Assembly (NCBI RefSeq): GCF_014633365.1 | Contig: NC_068339.1 | Location: 14,841,925 to 14,905,924, forward strand | DNA from: Diospyros lotus | Lineage: Eukaryota; Streptophyta; Magnoliopsida; Ericales; Ebenaceae | Reading direction: 5' to 3' | DNA length: 64,000 nt | Part shown: positions 38,101 to 49,000 of the stretch, piece after piece | Layout: each line of letters begins with the position of its first letter | Numbering within the stretch: position 1 is the first letter of the stretch | Notes under the pieces: generated by a model | The model's input: only the letters and a program-made list of their open reading frames with translations | What the model was told of the DNA's origin: nothing | Database searches by the model: none | Position numbers and translations under genes: made by a program

Positions 38101-39037
38101 CCAATGGGGATTGATGATTCACGTGCTGCCGACTGTATTCGTCAGACATTCTATCCAAGCCTTTTTCTGAGAATTCTCCATATGGTGATGAACGGTACCG
38201 GGCTGAAGAAGGTGAAGTTGGAAACTCCACCGATGCCCTTGGATCATGGGTGCCAGGATGCCTAGGGGAGTAGTATGCTGGGCTCCATGGCGCTTCCATT
38301 TGTTGGAGCTGTCCTGAACCCATATGAGGTATTGTGAGGTGGCGCAAATTAAACTGTGGGATATTCTGGTTGTGAAGGCCACCCTCAAGACTTATCTGGC
38401 TAAAGTACTGCTCTGCAGCATGGATGTCGTCTAGGCCACCTGCTACCACTGATTCATTACCCTCCTGCTTCCAAAATTCAGGGGAGTCATTAAGACTGTT
38501 CAAAGCATCCACATATCTCCTCTCGGTATCCCTTTCATCCCCATCAACAAAATGTGATGAAGCATCCTGATCAGGGTGCGTAAACAAAAAAATCCTGAGT
38601 CTAGTGAACCCATCTCCCGAACCCAACTTATCATACTCCTCCATCATGTTGATTACATCATCATCATTCACAACTGACACAAGAGCATCGAGATCCTCAT
38701 CAGGCTGCTGATACTTCAACACTGTCGCCCCCTCGTAAAGCTCCCTCATTTTCGTCATCAGCTCTTCATAAGTAATATCGCGGGGCACACTCACTATCCG
38801 AGTCTCACCGCCCACATACCTCAGCTTCCCATCTTGGGGGCGCGGCAAAATACTGCCTGAAAAGCTACACAAAAACTTCACACGAGGGTTTTCATCATTA
38901 GAACTCGAGAGTGAACCCATGGTCGCCAAAGAGTTGTCCATCCAATATACTGCCTGATGGTGTTGCTGCTGAATATCGATCTCAAACTGAAATGACGATT
39001 GTGTAGAGCATGTGCATTCAATATGACGCACGCACAT
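23178..39037 (-). CDS. PB1-domain Raf-like protein kinase (plant MAPKKK, Raf group), about 1,110 aa
   Basis: Eight coding exons on the minus strand: 39037-36539, 36455-36351, 36171-36019, 29649-29486, 29316-29169, 28719-28597, 28414-28327 and 23344-23178 (TAA stop). All introns are gt/ag and every phase joins in frame. Exon 1 encodes the PB1 domain ([14 protein letters not shown] near residue 22 to about residue 115), then a long polar linker. The kinase domain fills exons 3-8: glycine loop [11 protein letters not shown], catalytic lysine in VAIK, catalytic loop [11 protein letters not shown] in place of [12 protein letters not shown] activation segment, and a C-terminus ending AAAINVK. Close plant relatives are PB1-containing Raf-like kinases such as those in osmotic/ABA and hypoxia or water-transport signalling. 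Three in-frame starts exist: 39037 (1,148 aa), 38941 (1,116 aa) and 38920 (1,109 aa). The last has the best context (ACCATGG). Introns 3 and 7 are very long and contain only transposon debris. I see no disabling mutation. Confidence 0.93.
24100..24690 (+). mobile_element. Copia-type LTR remnant (candidate solo LTR)
   Basis: The stretch is more GC-rich than its flanks and has the layout of a Copia LTR. A promoter-like part is followed by pyrimidine-rich transcribed leader and the phrase ctcaacgtggacgtagccc and gaaccacggtaaaatctctc, which is common near the 3' end of many plant Copia LTRs. Exact ends and a target duplication were not found. It could also be mistaken for a gene leader, but no coding exon follows. 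Confidence 0.4.
25503..25529 (+). repeat. Poly-C run, 27 nt
   Basis: Uninterrupted run of 27 C inside the last kinase intron, about 280 bases before the left LTR of the element at 25808. Confidence 0.9.
25808..27751 (+). mobile_element. Non-autonomous LTR retrotransposon, 1.94 kb, inside a kinase intron
   Basis: Two direct repeats, 25808-26243 and 27317-27751 (about 435 bp each), are highly similar throughout: tcacattccaag.. start, ttatatactaagccacag, and the CT-rich stretch ending ..ggtgtgaca. The right copy has intact termini TGTCACA...TGTGACA. Just after the left LTR, ttggtatgagagtc (26245-26258) matches a primer-binding site for initiator tRNA-Met with small mismatches. A purine-rich tract (caaggggcaaaa) precedes the right LTR. 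The 1.07-kb interior has only one short open frame (26874-27146, acidic, unrecognised), so the element is non-autonomous. It lies opposite to the kinase. No target duplication was seen, and the first two bases of the left LTR look altered. Confidence 0.8.
26246..26258 (+). other. Primer-binding site of the 1.9-kb LTR element
   Basis: tggtatgagagtc closely matches the usual plant retroelement primer site tggtatcagagcc, complementary to the 3' end of initiator tRNA-Met. Confidence 0.6.
31880..31960 (+). mobile_element. LINE-type 3' end with GTT tail
   Basis: The phrase ccaaccccacctagtggaat followed by taagacttg and a (ttg)n tail is the common 3' end of plant L1-type elements. Only the end is recognisable. 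Confidence 0.5.
33960..34150 (+). mobile_element. 5'-truncated LINE 3' region
   Basis: Contains agtgagaaaattttaggcat, then gataacagttatgggtagag, then gctgaccctacttggtggga and taagacttg followed by a short gat repeat. This order is typical of the 3' end of plant LINEs. It is on the opposite strand to the kinase. Confidence 0.5.
34755..35010 (-). mobile_element. 5'-truncated LINE 3' region, reverse orientation
   Basis: Reads on the plus strand from aaccaacaacatagaaagcc-like tail through ccactagatggggtcagcta and tggtcatatcttgtgtaagg to cttcctctacttctttc. This is the reverse complement layout of a plant LINE 3' end, with the tail at the left. Confidence 0.5.
35165..35540 (+). mobile_element. LTR-like remnant in kinase intron 3
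   Basis: T-rich upstream part, a TATA-like actataaatatac near 35355 and a transcribed-looking segment with aataaa words. The abrupt GC-richer end (gagcaacgctcgttcgtgcg, about 35472-35491) resembles an LTR promoter/R region. Ends and target duplication were not identified. Confidence 0.3.
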
Positions 39038-39401
39038 CTCTTACGCCCAACAGCCCCAGATTGCCATTGGCCCCAAGAAACATCCCCCAAACCTCATGAG
39101 TTATGCCGCGCAATTGATTTACGCTGAAGACCTCGTCTCGAAACAAAAACCATCAACACCTTTGTATAAATAGGTCCGAATCCAAACAATGAAAACCTAG
39201 CTCAATCCCTCCAATTTAACATCAAATCATTACACCCTCAAAAAGAGAACAAAAAAACAATCCTTTCGCATATCCGAATTCCAGAACCGATTAAATTCGA
39301 TGCTCGGAATCGTTACCTGAAATGCCAATCCCGATGCGGGGGTTTCACGAGACCAAATTCATGAAACCCTAGTTAATTGAACCGAAATACATGTCCATCG
39401 A

Positions 39402-39410
39402 CTTTATAAA
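39402..39410 (-). promoter_or_regulatory. TATA box of the PB1-Raf kinase gene (candidate)
   Basis: The minus strand reads TTTATAAAG, about 365-480 bases upstream of the candidate start codons. The predicted leader may contain a 5' UTR intron, since a good donor (ttcag then gtaacg, minus strand near 39317) lies within it. An ACGTGT word lies just upstream at 39412-39417. Confidence 0.4.
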
Positions 39411-39510
39411 GTACACGTAGAGAGAGGGGTGGGGGGTGGAGGGGTCTGATCGATCGAATGAGAAATCCTCTGTAGAAGATGATGCCCCTGACATTCGCCA
39501 GGTGGTGTCA

Positions 39511-39518
39511 CACGTGGC
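39511..39518. promoter_or_regulatory. G-box/ABRE-like CACGTGGC
   Basis: CACGTGGC at 39511-39518, about 110 bases upstream of the kinase TATA box, is a perfect ABA-response/G-box core. It fits a stress- or ABA-responsive promoter for a Raf-like kinase, but function is inferred from the motif alone. Confidence 0.4.
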
Positions 39519-39805
39519 GCGATTCGGCGTCACTGAGCCAGAGCATCTTCCTATCTCGAGAGCGGCATATTCTCTTAACGCGCCATCTCTGCGCGTGATC
39601 GGAAGCTTCAATGGCGAATTCAATTGGGGTCGCGTGCGGTTGCGATTACAGGATTCCGGCCCGGCGGAGGACGTCACGGTCGTTGCTATTTTAGGGGGCT
39701 TTCGCTTTCGACTTTCCCGTGAGGCGGGGCTCTCCTTCCGTCCAATCAGATGATCCAAATGCGGCATAAACAGACAAATCCACGCAACTGACTGGACTAA
39801 TTAAA

Positions 39806-39832
39806 CCCCCCCCCCCCCCCCCCCCCCCCCCC
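39806..39832 (+). repeat. Poly-C run, 27 nt
   Basis: Uninterrupted run of 27 C about 400 bases upstream of the kinase TATA box. Confidence 0.9.
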
Positions 39833-40443
39833 AATAATTTTTAAATTTTTATGAATAATTCTGTCCAATTTTATTTACAATTTTAATTTAGCACTAAATA
39901 ATATACACTAAATTAGTGATGTATCAAATAACTAGGGATGACTCATCTCGTCGTGGTTAGGCTTGGGCCCTTATCATATTAGTTGAGCGAGCTTGGCTCA
40001 TTTAATAAATTAGAAAAGATAATTCGATTCAACCTAATATATTAATTTATTTTTTTAATAATTTTATAAATATTTTCTAATTATACTTTTAAATATTATT
40101 TTATATTTTAAATTTAAAATTATCAATATTAAATAACTTAAATTATGAGATCAAGTCCTTAAATAGACAAAACTAGGCATATTAAGGATTTGTATATGTA
40201 TAATAGTTAAAAGTATATATACATGATCATTTAAATTTTAAAACATTTATAATTTAAAATATAGTATTATATATTTTATTATATTGATCTCAATTGCCAC
40301 TCCAACCGTAATAATAAAATTATTAACTAAAAATACTGTCTTTAAGCCATTTAAAATTTATAAGAAATAAAACAGTTAGAGAGTACAAAACAATCTCCGT
40401 ACAAACACTATGATATTTAAATTAGGCAGTTGAATACTAAAGG
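39833..40443. other. AT-rich intergenic sequence split by the solo LTR
   Basis: No gene. Words such as gagcgagcttggctcatt here, and gagctcgttttgactcac at about 43866-43883, suggest an older repeat (GAGCTCG-type hAT-like) that the solo LTR at 40444-43136 may have split. I could not define its termini. Confidence 0.35.
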
Positions 40444-43136
40444 TGTAAGCACCCCCGCCCGGATATCCCAGCCGCCCGGACTACCCGAACGGGAGCGCCT
40501 ACGGGAGGAGAAAAGAATGAAACACCAGACAAAGACCACCCCGGCATGCATACACGAAAATAAGAACAGCGGAAGCAAAGTTCAGGACATGCATGCACTA
40601 TGGGTACCCCGCTAACACAGCGGTCACAAGATAAATAAATAGACACAAACTCCTGTGCCGACATACACAAGACTCAAGAAAACACCTGGCACAGTACGAA
40701 ATAATAGAGTAAATTCTACTTAGACATCAGAGTGGATAGAGATTGACGAGACTGCCTGTACACCACACCGACTCTGCCGTTAAAGCTGACTCCCTTGCTA
40801 TGGCCTACGCCGCCACTACCTGGAATGATGGAAAGCAAGGTGAGTCGAGAGACTCAGCAAGCATAAGGAAAAGAAAGGTTGTAGGCTGAGTATAACCAAA
40901 AAACTCTTCCCAAAATAAACCCCCAGGTACACACAAGCCATGAGACGCTACAACACAACAGCTCAATAGCATAACAAAATAAAAGCACATACCGGTCCTT
41001 GGGGCCCACATAAGACACTTGGCACCCAAGTCCCATACCAACCTGCCGCTGCCCTGAAAGGCAACAAATGTCTCCACAAACCTGCGCGCGCTGTCCCAGG
41101 CCGGTACTCCCGTCACCTGTATCCGTCGGTACTCCCGACAACCGAGCCATAGGCTCCCTCGGAACGGTACTCCCGTCCGAGAACTAAATACTACCAGTAT
41201 CCATGCAATGCACATAAAAATGCAATGGCGTAGTGAGCATCAACGTGATACAAGGCGCCCATACATCCAGGCATCAGGCCATGCTCCGCCCACATAGTAA
41301 ACCACACGCCATGCATATGCCCGCGCTGGATGCAACCTAACCAAACTAGAATGTCTGTGTCCAAGCATACTCAATAAATGAATATCCCAACATGCAACCC
41401 GTTCCCATGTGCATATCAAATCATGAACAATAATGCAATGCATCTACTCATGCAGTAAATCACATACCGGCAGAGCTAGTCAGCAATGCCCGGCACCGGT
41501 CAACGGCCAGTGACTAAGGGTGTCCACCCGACGGTCCACATCAGGGCCGTACCATAGTCTACCCCAACGTCACCAACAATCGACCCCTGCCCCACTGCTC
41601 GATAGCTCTAACCGAACCATAAATAAATCTGAGAAAAACTGTAAGTAAACCCAATAAAATCGTAAATAAACCCTCACGTCTAGGAACCTAGTCCCCAAAC
41701 TGGTTCAGCATCATTCCGAAAGGAATGAGGGCGGTACAAACCCCCATAGGCTCATAACAAATAAAATGCTAGAAGTCTCGGATTTAATTTGATTTAATTT
41801 AATTAAAACAAATGAATAATAATTCAATAGATAAGGCTAAGTGCCAAAACAAAGTAAGGGAGAAGACTAAATACGAGAAATCACGGGGTCTTTCACGGGA
41901 ATTGAAAAGCACGAGGAGAGGGTTAGGAGCTTGCCTTTACACGGCCGTTTCTTCTTTTTCTTGCACTCCCGCTGCGAAGTAAAACGTTTAATAGCGATTA
42001 ATAAATCCATGGCTCGCATTAATTAAATCTAACCGCGTAATATAAATAATTTAACAGCCTAAAATCCCACGTAGGTGCACCACAATTAAAATCCCAACGA
42101 GTCTCGCATTTATTTTAAATTAATTCACACTAATAAAATCCTCGAAGCCATCTTCATAAATTAAATTTAAATCAAACGACTCAAAATTCTATAATTAATA
42201 AACGAGCCGAAACAGACGAAGGGAGGTCAAATAATTTGATAACGAAAGTAACGACGAGGTGGGTGAAAAGAACTTGCCTTAACAGAGATATCCTTAGGCT
42301 CGTTTCGACTCAACACGGTAAAATTTATACAAACTGCAATATCCCAATTAATTGCTAAAATTAACAAAATTGGACGCAAAAATGAAATTCTGACCGTATA
42401 AAATATTAATTACTAGCTGCTCTACATACCTGGGTAATTAAAACTTGAATTAAACTTGAATTAATCTGGATTTAAGCACCAAAATCATCCATTTTCACGT
42501 TCACGCGAGCACTGGAATTTCTGTAATTGCTCACTGTTCGAACCAGCATGAAAAACGCCCGATTTGGGCTTTAAAAAGAGGCAAAAAGCAACGGCTGAGG
42601 CGCGGCCACGTGGCAGCGCGCGGGTGGCCGCTGGAGGCCACCGCCATAGACGAAACGGCGTCGTTTTTGGACGCCTGGGCTGAATTAAAATCAGCCGAAT
42701 TTCACTGCCTCGCGCGCATGCTCGCCCGCGGATTCGATCCCGCGCCTCGCCCACGGCTGCCCTCGCGCGCGACCGCTTGCGCCCGCGCTCGCCTTTACCC
42801 CTATGGTGCCCCCCATTAAATTTAAAGGGGTCTTCGGCCCCTTTTGCGGAAAATGCGCCAGCCCCCTTCCAACTTCCTTTAATTGCACTAACGCCCACTT
42901 AATTAATTACATTAACTCCCGAAATTTTTGAAAATCCCACTATTGAATTTCTTTTAATTTTCCTGTAATTCCAGAAATTCCTAATACAAATTAATTAATT
43001 ATTTTAATTTCTTATTTCCTTAAAATCACATAATTAAATTTTATTAAATCACAACAAATTATTTTAATATTTTCTTTAAATTATATTATCACACTGCATC
43101 AATAATTAATTTAATTCTTAATCATGGGTCACTACA
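40444..43136 (-). mobile_element. Solo LTR, 2,693 bp, probably Ty3/gypsy (Tekay/Del-like)
   Basis: A single block with sharp composition boundaries begins TGTAAGCACC and ends GGGTCACTACA. It is flanked by identical pentamers AAAGG (40439-40443 and 43137-43141), the 5-bp target duplication of an LTR element. No primer-binding site, polypurine tract or coding interior is present, so this is a solo LTR left by recombination between two LTRs. On the minus strand it starts TGTAGTGACCC, which resembles the starts of long LTRs of Tekay/Del chromoviruses; lineage and orientation are inferred. Open frames inside are not genes. Confidence 0.82.
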
Positions 43137-44596
43137 AAAGGCGTTAATGCAACATTGAAATCAATATTAGATGCTTTTTTAAAAAAAATTAGGACTCATT
43201 TATTTATAAAAAATATATATATAGAGGTACAGATAAGTAACTCTCGTATTTGAGATTAATAAGGATTATGATTTTGATAAATCATGGTTATCCTTTATAG
43301 GATTATAAAATAAATTTGTAGATATTGAAATTATCATATTCCCGCATCATTAAGAACTTATCTAAAAGGGTTTATTAATCGATTTTAGGGAGAATTTAGT
43401 CTCCTGAAACATATTACATTTTTTAGGAGATTGGAGTCTCCCCAGGATTGTTAATGATTTTTAGGAGACTTGATCTCCCAAAGCAAACTTGCAATTTTAA
43501 ATGTCTCGTGAAAACCACATCTTATTATATTTGGGCATTTTAGTTTTAAACTTCTAATCTTTTAGTGTGCTTTTGTCCATAACACATCAATATTAATATT
43601 ACAAATAATGATGTTTATATAATTTACATCTTTAAAGATTTGAACTTATTAATCTCATATTATTATAATTCTTCATCACAAAGTTTTGAAATTTATTCTT
43701 GTAATAATAATAATTGGTAATATTAAATACTCTATATAATTTTTAAAAGATTAGATATACTTAAATATTTATATACTTTTTAAAAAATCAAAATTTATCC
43801 GAGCATAAGAGTCAAGTCCAACTAGCTTGTGAATAAGCAAAGCTAAATCAAGGGTCCATATTTATCGAGCTCGTTTTGACTCACTATAAAGAGTTGAGTA
43901 AAACCTTTAAAAAGATGAAGTTATGCCATAAGTGTAGAATCATTTGACTTAACTCAACTCATGATAACTAGCCTCGTTGAGAAAAAAATGCTAACTAAAC
44001 AAAAGTTTTGAGTTATTGAAATCAACTAACTTATACAAAATCTCCCATCATATTTATGGTATAAAATAATTATAATACTAAAGGTTATATTCACGTGGCT
44101 AACAGAGCCTCCCAACCAATTTGGGGCTCTAGGTGGAAAAAAAAATTTGGAGGCTTTTTCAAAAGCATTAATTTTGTTTTAAAAAAATAAATAATACATA
44201 TTTCTTCAATAAAATTTTATTATCTCATTAAATTAAAAAAAAGTTGAAGTTCAATCCGCTATAAAATTTATTAATTTTTTATTTCAATCAATTACAAATT
44301 GAAGTCATTTTTTATTTTTATTTATTATTTTTTTAAATAAAAATTGAAGACACCATTTAATTTTACTAAATTTGTATTCAACATCAAATTCATACTATGG
44401 GCAAAAAAATATTGTGGGTAAATTTACATTAATTCAATCATTACAATTATTAGTTATAAATTAGATGAGTAATTTAATTAAATATTAAAAATAACCTAAT
44501 TATTTTTTTTTATATTTACATTAGACTCATGAAAAATGTATTATAAATTTATATTAGAGTCCATCTCAAATCATTTATGTTAAATAAAAATGGTGT

Positions 44597-44856
44597 CCCT
44601 AGGAGCATAACTAGGTGGTAAAGGAGAGGGTTCTAAAGTCATGCTGGAAATTGTCACTATGTGATCGATTATTGGGGGAAGCAAAAAAATTGCATCCTTT
44701 TGGGAATGGTCATTGGTAAGTGTCAGTGGACGCAACTAAAAAAAAAAAAACAAAATCATAGTCACTCAGACATATTTCTGATTTACCTCCCTCGTGATAA
44801 CCTTGGGACGGGTTTGGTAGGGGTACGAGTGATAACGTGTAATCTAAAAAAAAAAA
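44597..44856 (+). mobile_element. Candidate SINE, about 260 bp
   Basis: Starts with ccctaggagcataactaggt then ggtaaaggagagggttc, which has a tRNA-like box A and a degenerate box B. It continues with atttacctccctcgtgataa and ccttgggacgggtttggtag, phrases like those in plant SINE bodies, and ends in an A-tract at about 44846-44856. An internal A-tract at about 44739-44750 suggests two fused units. Confidence 0.45.
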
Positions 44857-45249
44857 TGGTTGGAGATATATGTTAGTTGAAAAGTAACAAAAATAATAAA
44901 AAAAAAAAGACAGCTAACTTAGGTTAATTAATGATCATGACACAACAATCAACAAATTAAACTTAAAAAAATACCCACACAAGAATACAAAAACCTAAAA
45001 AACAACGTATGTTATACACCTAAAAATAGAAGTTAAAGTAAAAAAAATCAAAATATATAAAAAATTAAATTTTGAATTTAAATTTTTAATAAAGTATTTA
45101 TTATTAAAAAATAAAAATTATAAAATTTGGAAAGTAGGCCCTTTCACAATTCTTAGGCACTCGTTTACCTGACCTTATAGTTCCGGTGGCTAATGTAGTC
45201 GTGATTTTTGTTATTGTCATAATATTTTAAAAAAATAAAAGAAAAATAA

Positions 45250-45777
45250 GGTTGCGTTCTCTTTAGTTTTCAATTTTTAGTTTTGAGTTTTGAATTCATT
45301 TTCAGTTTTCTGTTTTGGTAGTCTATTTTTAAAAAATTGAAAACGCATTCTCTTTGTCATTTTGAAAAACTATTTCTCAAAACAGAAAATTAGAAAACGT
45401 GTTCTCTTTGAAATTTTGAAAATAATTTTTTAATAATATTTTATTCAATAAATTTGATTATTCAGTAAATTAAAAATATTTAATGTTTATAAATTATTAA
45501 AAAAATATCTACATTTTAAAGTTAATTAATTTTGTAATATTTTTTTCTATTATAATAATAAATATATGAATGAATAAATAAATAAATGTGTTTTGAGTTT
45601 TGAGTTTATTTTGAATGAAAATACTCAAAACAACTTTTTGTTGTTTTGAGTTTTCTTTACAATTTTTTTTTTTGTTTTCAAAAATGCATTTTAAAAAACA
45701 GTAAAAAGAACGCATTTTCATTATTTTAGAAAATTAAAAACTAAAAATGATTTGAAAACAACAAAGGCAACGCAGCC
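45250..45777. mobile_element. Harbinger/Tourist-like MITE, 528 bp
   Basis: Left terminus ggttgcgttctctttagttt; right terminus on the minus strand ggctgcgttgcctttgttg. Both are flanked by the trinucleotide taa (45247-45249 and 45778-45780), the target duplication of PIF/Harbinger elements. The interior is AT-rich with partly palindromic ttttgagttttgag words. It encodes no protein. Confidence 0.68.
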
Positions 45778-46035
45778 TAACCTTTTCATATAAATTCATT
45801 TTACATAGAAAATATTTACCATAGGATCACTTGGTTCAAAATAAACAGACATGACTGAATTAAATAAGCTTCTTTCCCTAACTTCTTTGAATGTAAAATT
45901 GAGTATAAAATCTAATAACACATGAAATGGTAGTTTCGCTGTGTGAAGTCAACTCTTATCAATAACTCGGAAATCATTTATTTCCTATAACCTCCAAATC
46001 CAAATTGATTGAACAAAGCACTTTCTTGGGAGATT

Positions 46036-49000
46036 TCAAGCATATCCCATGGAAAGAAGGTGGTGTTTGATCTTCTTAAGCTTGGACAACACATCCTCTA
46101 TGTGAACTCTCTCTTCAGCCACTTCTTTCGAACAGTTCAAACCCAACTCTATGATGGCCAAAACATGGTCTTTAGCCTCCACCATGCCACTGGAATCAGT
46201 CTCCGCCACCAAGTTGCCATCCAAAATGTCCATTACACTGTCAGACAGAGATGCCTTGACCCACTCCCTCAAGTTTAGGCCTCCACCGAACATTTCATGG
46301 GTTGGCTTCTTCCCTGTGAATGCCTCCAGTAGCATTATCCCATAGCTATACACATCCCCCTTTGTGGATACTTTTCCTTCTGAACCATACTCTGCCAATT
46401 ATCATAATATTGTTGTCAGATCATTTTTGTAGTTTATGGGTCGTGTAATTTGTGTTTGTTTGATTTCGTGTCGGTTCCCAGTTTTTTTCAATTTTCGTTT
46501 ATGGAAGTTTGAGATGGAAATAGAAAACGTTGTTTGATTTTGTATTTATGAAGATGAAAACACAAGTTAAAAGGAGACAAGACATTAACAAGTGTTTCTA
46601 TATTTAAGCGACTAATTCAATTTTCATTTTTTCCGATTTATAATGAACACTGGAGATAGAAATTTGGAAACAGAAATAGAGGACAAATACATCAAATCTG
46701 ATGATAGAATTAAATGGGTCCTTGATTATTCACGCACCTTATGCTGTACTGTCCTTCCGTTTTTGTATGCAGTTTAATTGCTTAAAAATAAATGAATTAA
46801 TTTGTGATATATTTTAAGACAAGCAGCAATAAGACAAGAAGATAGAATGTGAAATAATTATAATCATAGGAGTTTACACACTTAAATTAATTTCTCCACT
46901 TTAACAAAACCGGTATTTAAAAATTTATTGTCTTGACATATAATATGTTGCCCCTAATGTGGTAGCTTTATAGGTGACAGGCCCAAAAAAAAACCAAGGT
47001 TTTTAGTTCAAGTTTCATGTCCTATACAAGATTTGGTTTTATAAATGTATAAATTGAGATTTAAGAGTTATGTATATATGTGTTGTTATGATAACCAAAC
47101 AGGAGACCTTTTTGGGTCTATCGGAAAATTTATAAATACCCAATAAACACAGAAAAATACGAGCTAATAATATCTAAAAGGAAACATAATTTTTAGTAAT
47201 TACTAAATATTGAAAATTAATTAGAAAGAAGTACCTGGTGCTATGTAGCCAAGGGTACCCAAAGTCTTGGTCTGGATTGTATTTTTGTTCTCTGCCAAGA
47301 TCTTTGCAATGCCAAAGTCGGCCACATGAGCAACCATATGTTCATCCAAGAGCACATTGCTGGGCTTCAGATCACAGTGAACAACAGGCTCTTCTTGAGC
47401 ATGGTGCAGGTATTCCAAGGCCAATGCAACATCAATCATAATGCTTAATCTTTGGAAGAACCCCAAGTAATAATGTTCATGAGAATACAGCCAGCTCTCA
47501 AGGCTTCCATTGGGCATGTACTGAAGAACTAGAGCTCTTAACTCAGTATTGGAGCACACACTGATTACTTTCACAAGATTCCTATGGCGAACTGCGCGTA
47601 ACACACTACATTCTGCATCGAATCTCTTATAAGCCCCCTCGAGTTGCAGGTTCAAGATTTTTACAGCCACGGTTTGGCCATCCGGAAGGATTGCTTTGTA
47701 CACAGAACCGGAGCTTCCCAGTCCAATCAAGTTATCTTCAGAGAAGTCTTTAGTAGCACGACGAAGCTCTTGGTAGGAAAACACTCTGTGATCCGGGACT
47801 GGTGATAGATCAACCGGGTATAGACTATGCATGTTAGTTCTGCCATACTTCTTCAACGCATATAGAACAGAGACAGATATGACCAGCAATGCTGCGACGG
47901 CTGGCGCAGAAATGGTGAAAAACCTTCTTGCCCATGATTCATTGGTTTTTCCATTGGAACAACTCGGAACTTGTAGGGTAGGCTGCCCGCCGCAGAGAGC
48001 TTCATTGTTGACAAAAGACTCTACTGTCAGGTTCCTAAATGGCCCTTGGCTTGGAATTTCCCCTGCTAGCTTGTTGGAAGACAGGTTCAAGAACTTGAGG
48101 TGTGATAGTGCCTCGAGGGACTTTGGTATGGTGCCGGATAGACCGTTGTGGGAGAGATCCAAGAAATCCAACGTTATGAGGCTGCCAAACAATTCAGGAA
48201 TCGGTCCCCAGAACGAATTCCTCGACAGGTTTAGACTGACTAGGCTTTGGAAGTCTCCTATAGCACTTGGAATCTCTCCCGAGAGCCGGTTCCAAGACAA
48301 ATCCATGCTCTCCAAGCCTTTCAGAGGCTTAATGTCCTGATCTAAAGGCCCAACCAACAAATTAGATGACAAATTCAAGAAGGAAAGATTTTCAAGGTTC
48401 CATAAACTCTTTGGTATAGACGAGTTCAGTTTGTTAGAATCTAGGAACAAAACCTGCAAGTTTCCAAGGTTACCAATGCAGCTTGGGATTGGTCCTGAGA
48501 GCTTGTTATTGTGGAGATACAATTCTCCCAAGCTGTGCAAAGAACAAGCCTCATCGGGAATCGAACCCTCCATCCGGTTCCGGCCAAGATACAACCTCTG
48601 CAATGTGTCTATCCGACCAATTGTTGTTGGGATTCTTCCCTCCAAATTGTTGTCGCTCAAAACAAGTAGATTCACTTTCAGGTTACCAATTCCATCAGGA
48701 ATTTGGCCCCTTAGTTGACACCCAGATGCACCAAAATAGCCCAATGAGCTTGGCAAGTTCCCAATGGAACTGGGCAGGGTTCCATTAAAGGGATTATTAT
48801 CTATGACAAGAAATTCCAACAAGCTGCAGTTTGTCAAGTCAGTGAGAAACTCAAGCTCAGATTTTCCCGGCGGCGGTGATATTGTCAGCATATTATTAGC
48901 CAAAAATAAGCTTTGAAGCAGGCTCAGCTGGCCAAGATTTCTGGGGACTGGCCCTGTAAATTGGTTGTTGGACAATTCTAATTCGTCAAGCTTTGTACAA

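Larger units (their letters stand above)
43142..46035. other. Intergenic region with SINE and MITE
   Basis: AT-rich, without a supportable gene. It holds the SINE-like sequence at 44597-44856 and the Harbinger-like MITE at 45250-45777. It also holds short repeated phrases (ttaggagact / tctcct) around 43390-43475. Confidence 0.45.

Noticed and set aside
39436..39753. Plus-strand open frame of 105 codons in the kinase promoter region
   Set aside because: No domain, no splice or promoter support, and a minus-strand frame of similar length overlaps it; GC-rich promoter DNA gives such frames by chance.
40805..41215. Minus-strand open frame of 136 codons
   Set aside because: Inside the solo LTR; Cys/Val/Leu-rich with no domain and a competing overlapping frame.
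42485..42898. Minus-strand Arg/Ala/Gly-rich open frame of 137 codons
   Set aside because: Lies in the GC-rich part of the solo LTR and has no recognisable domain.
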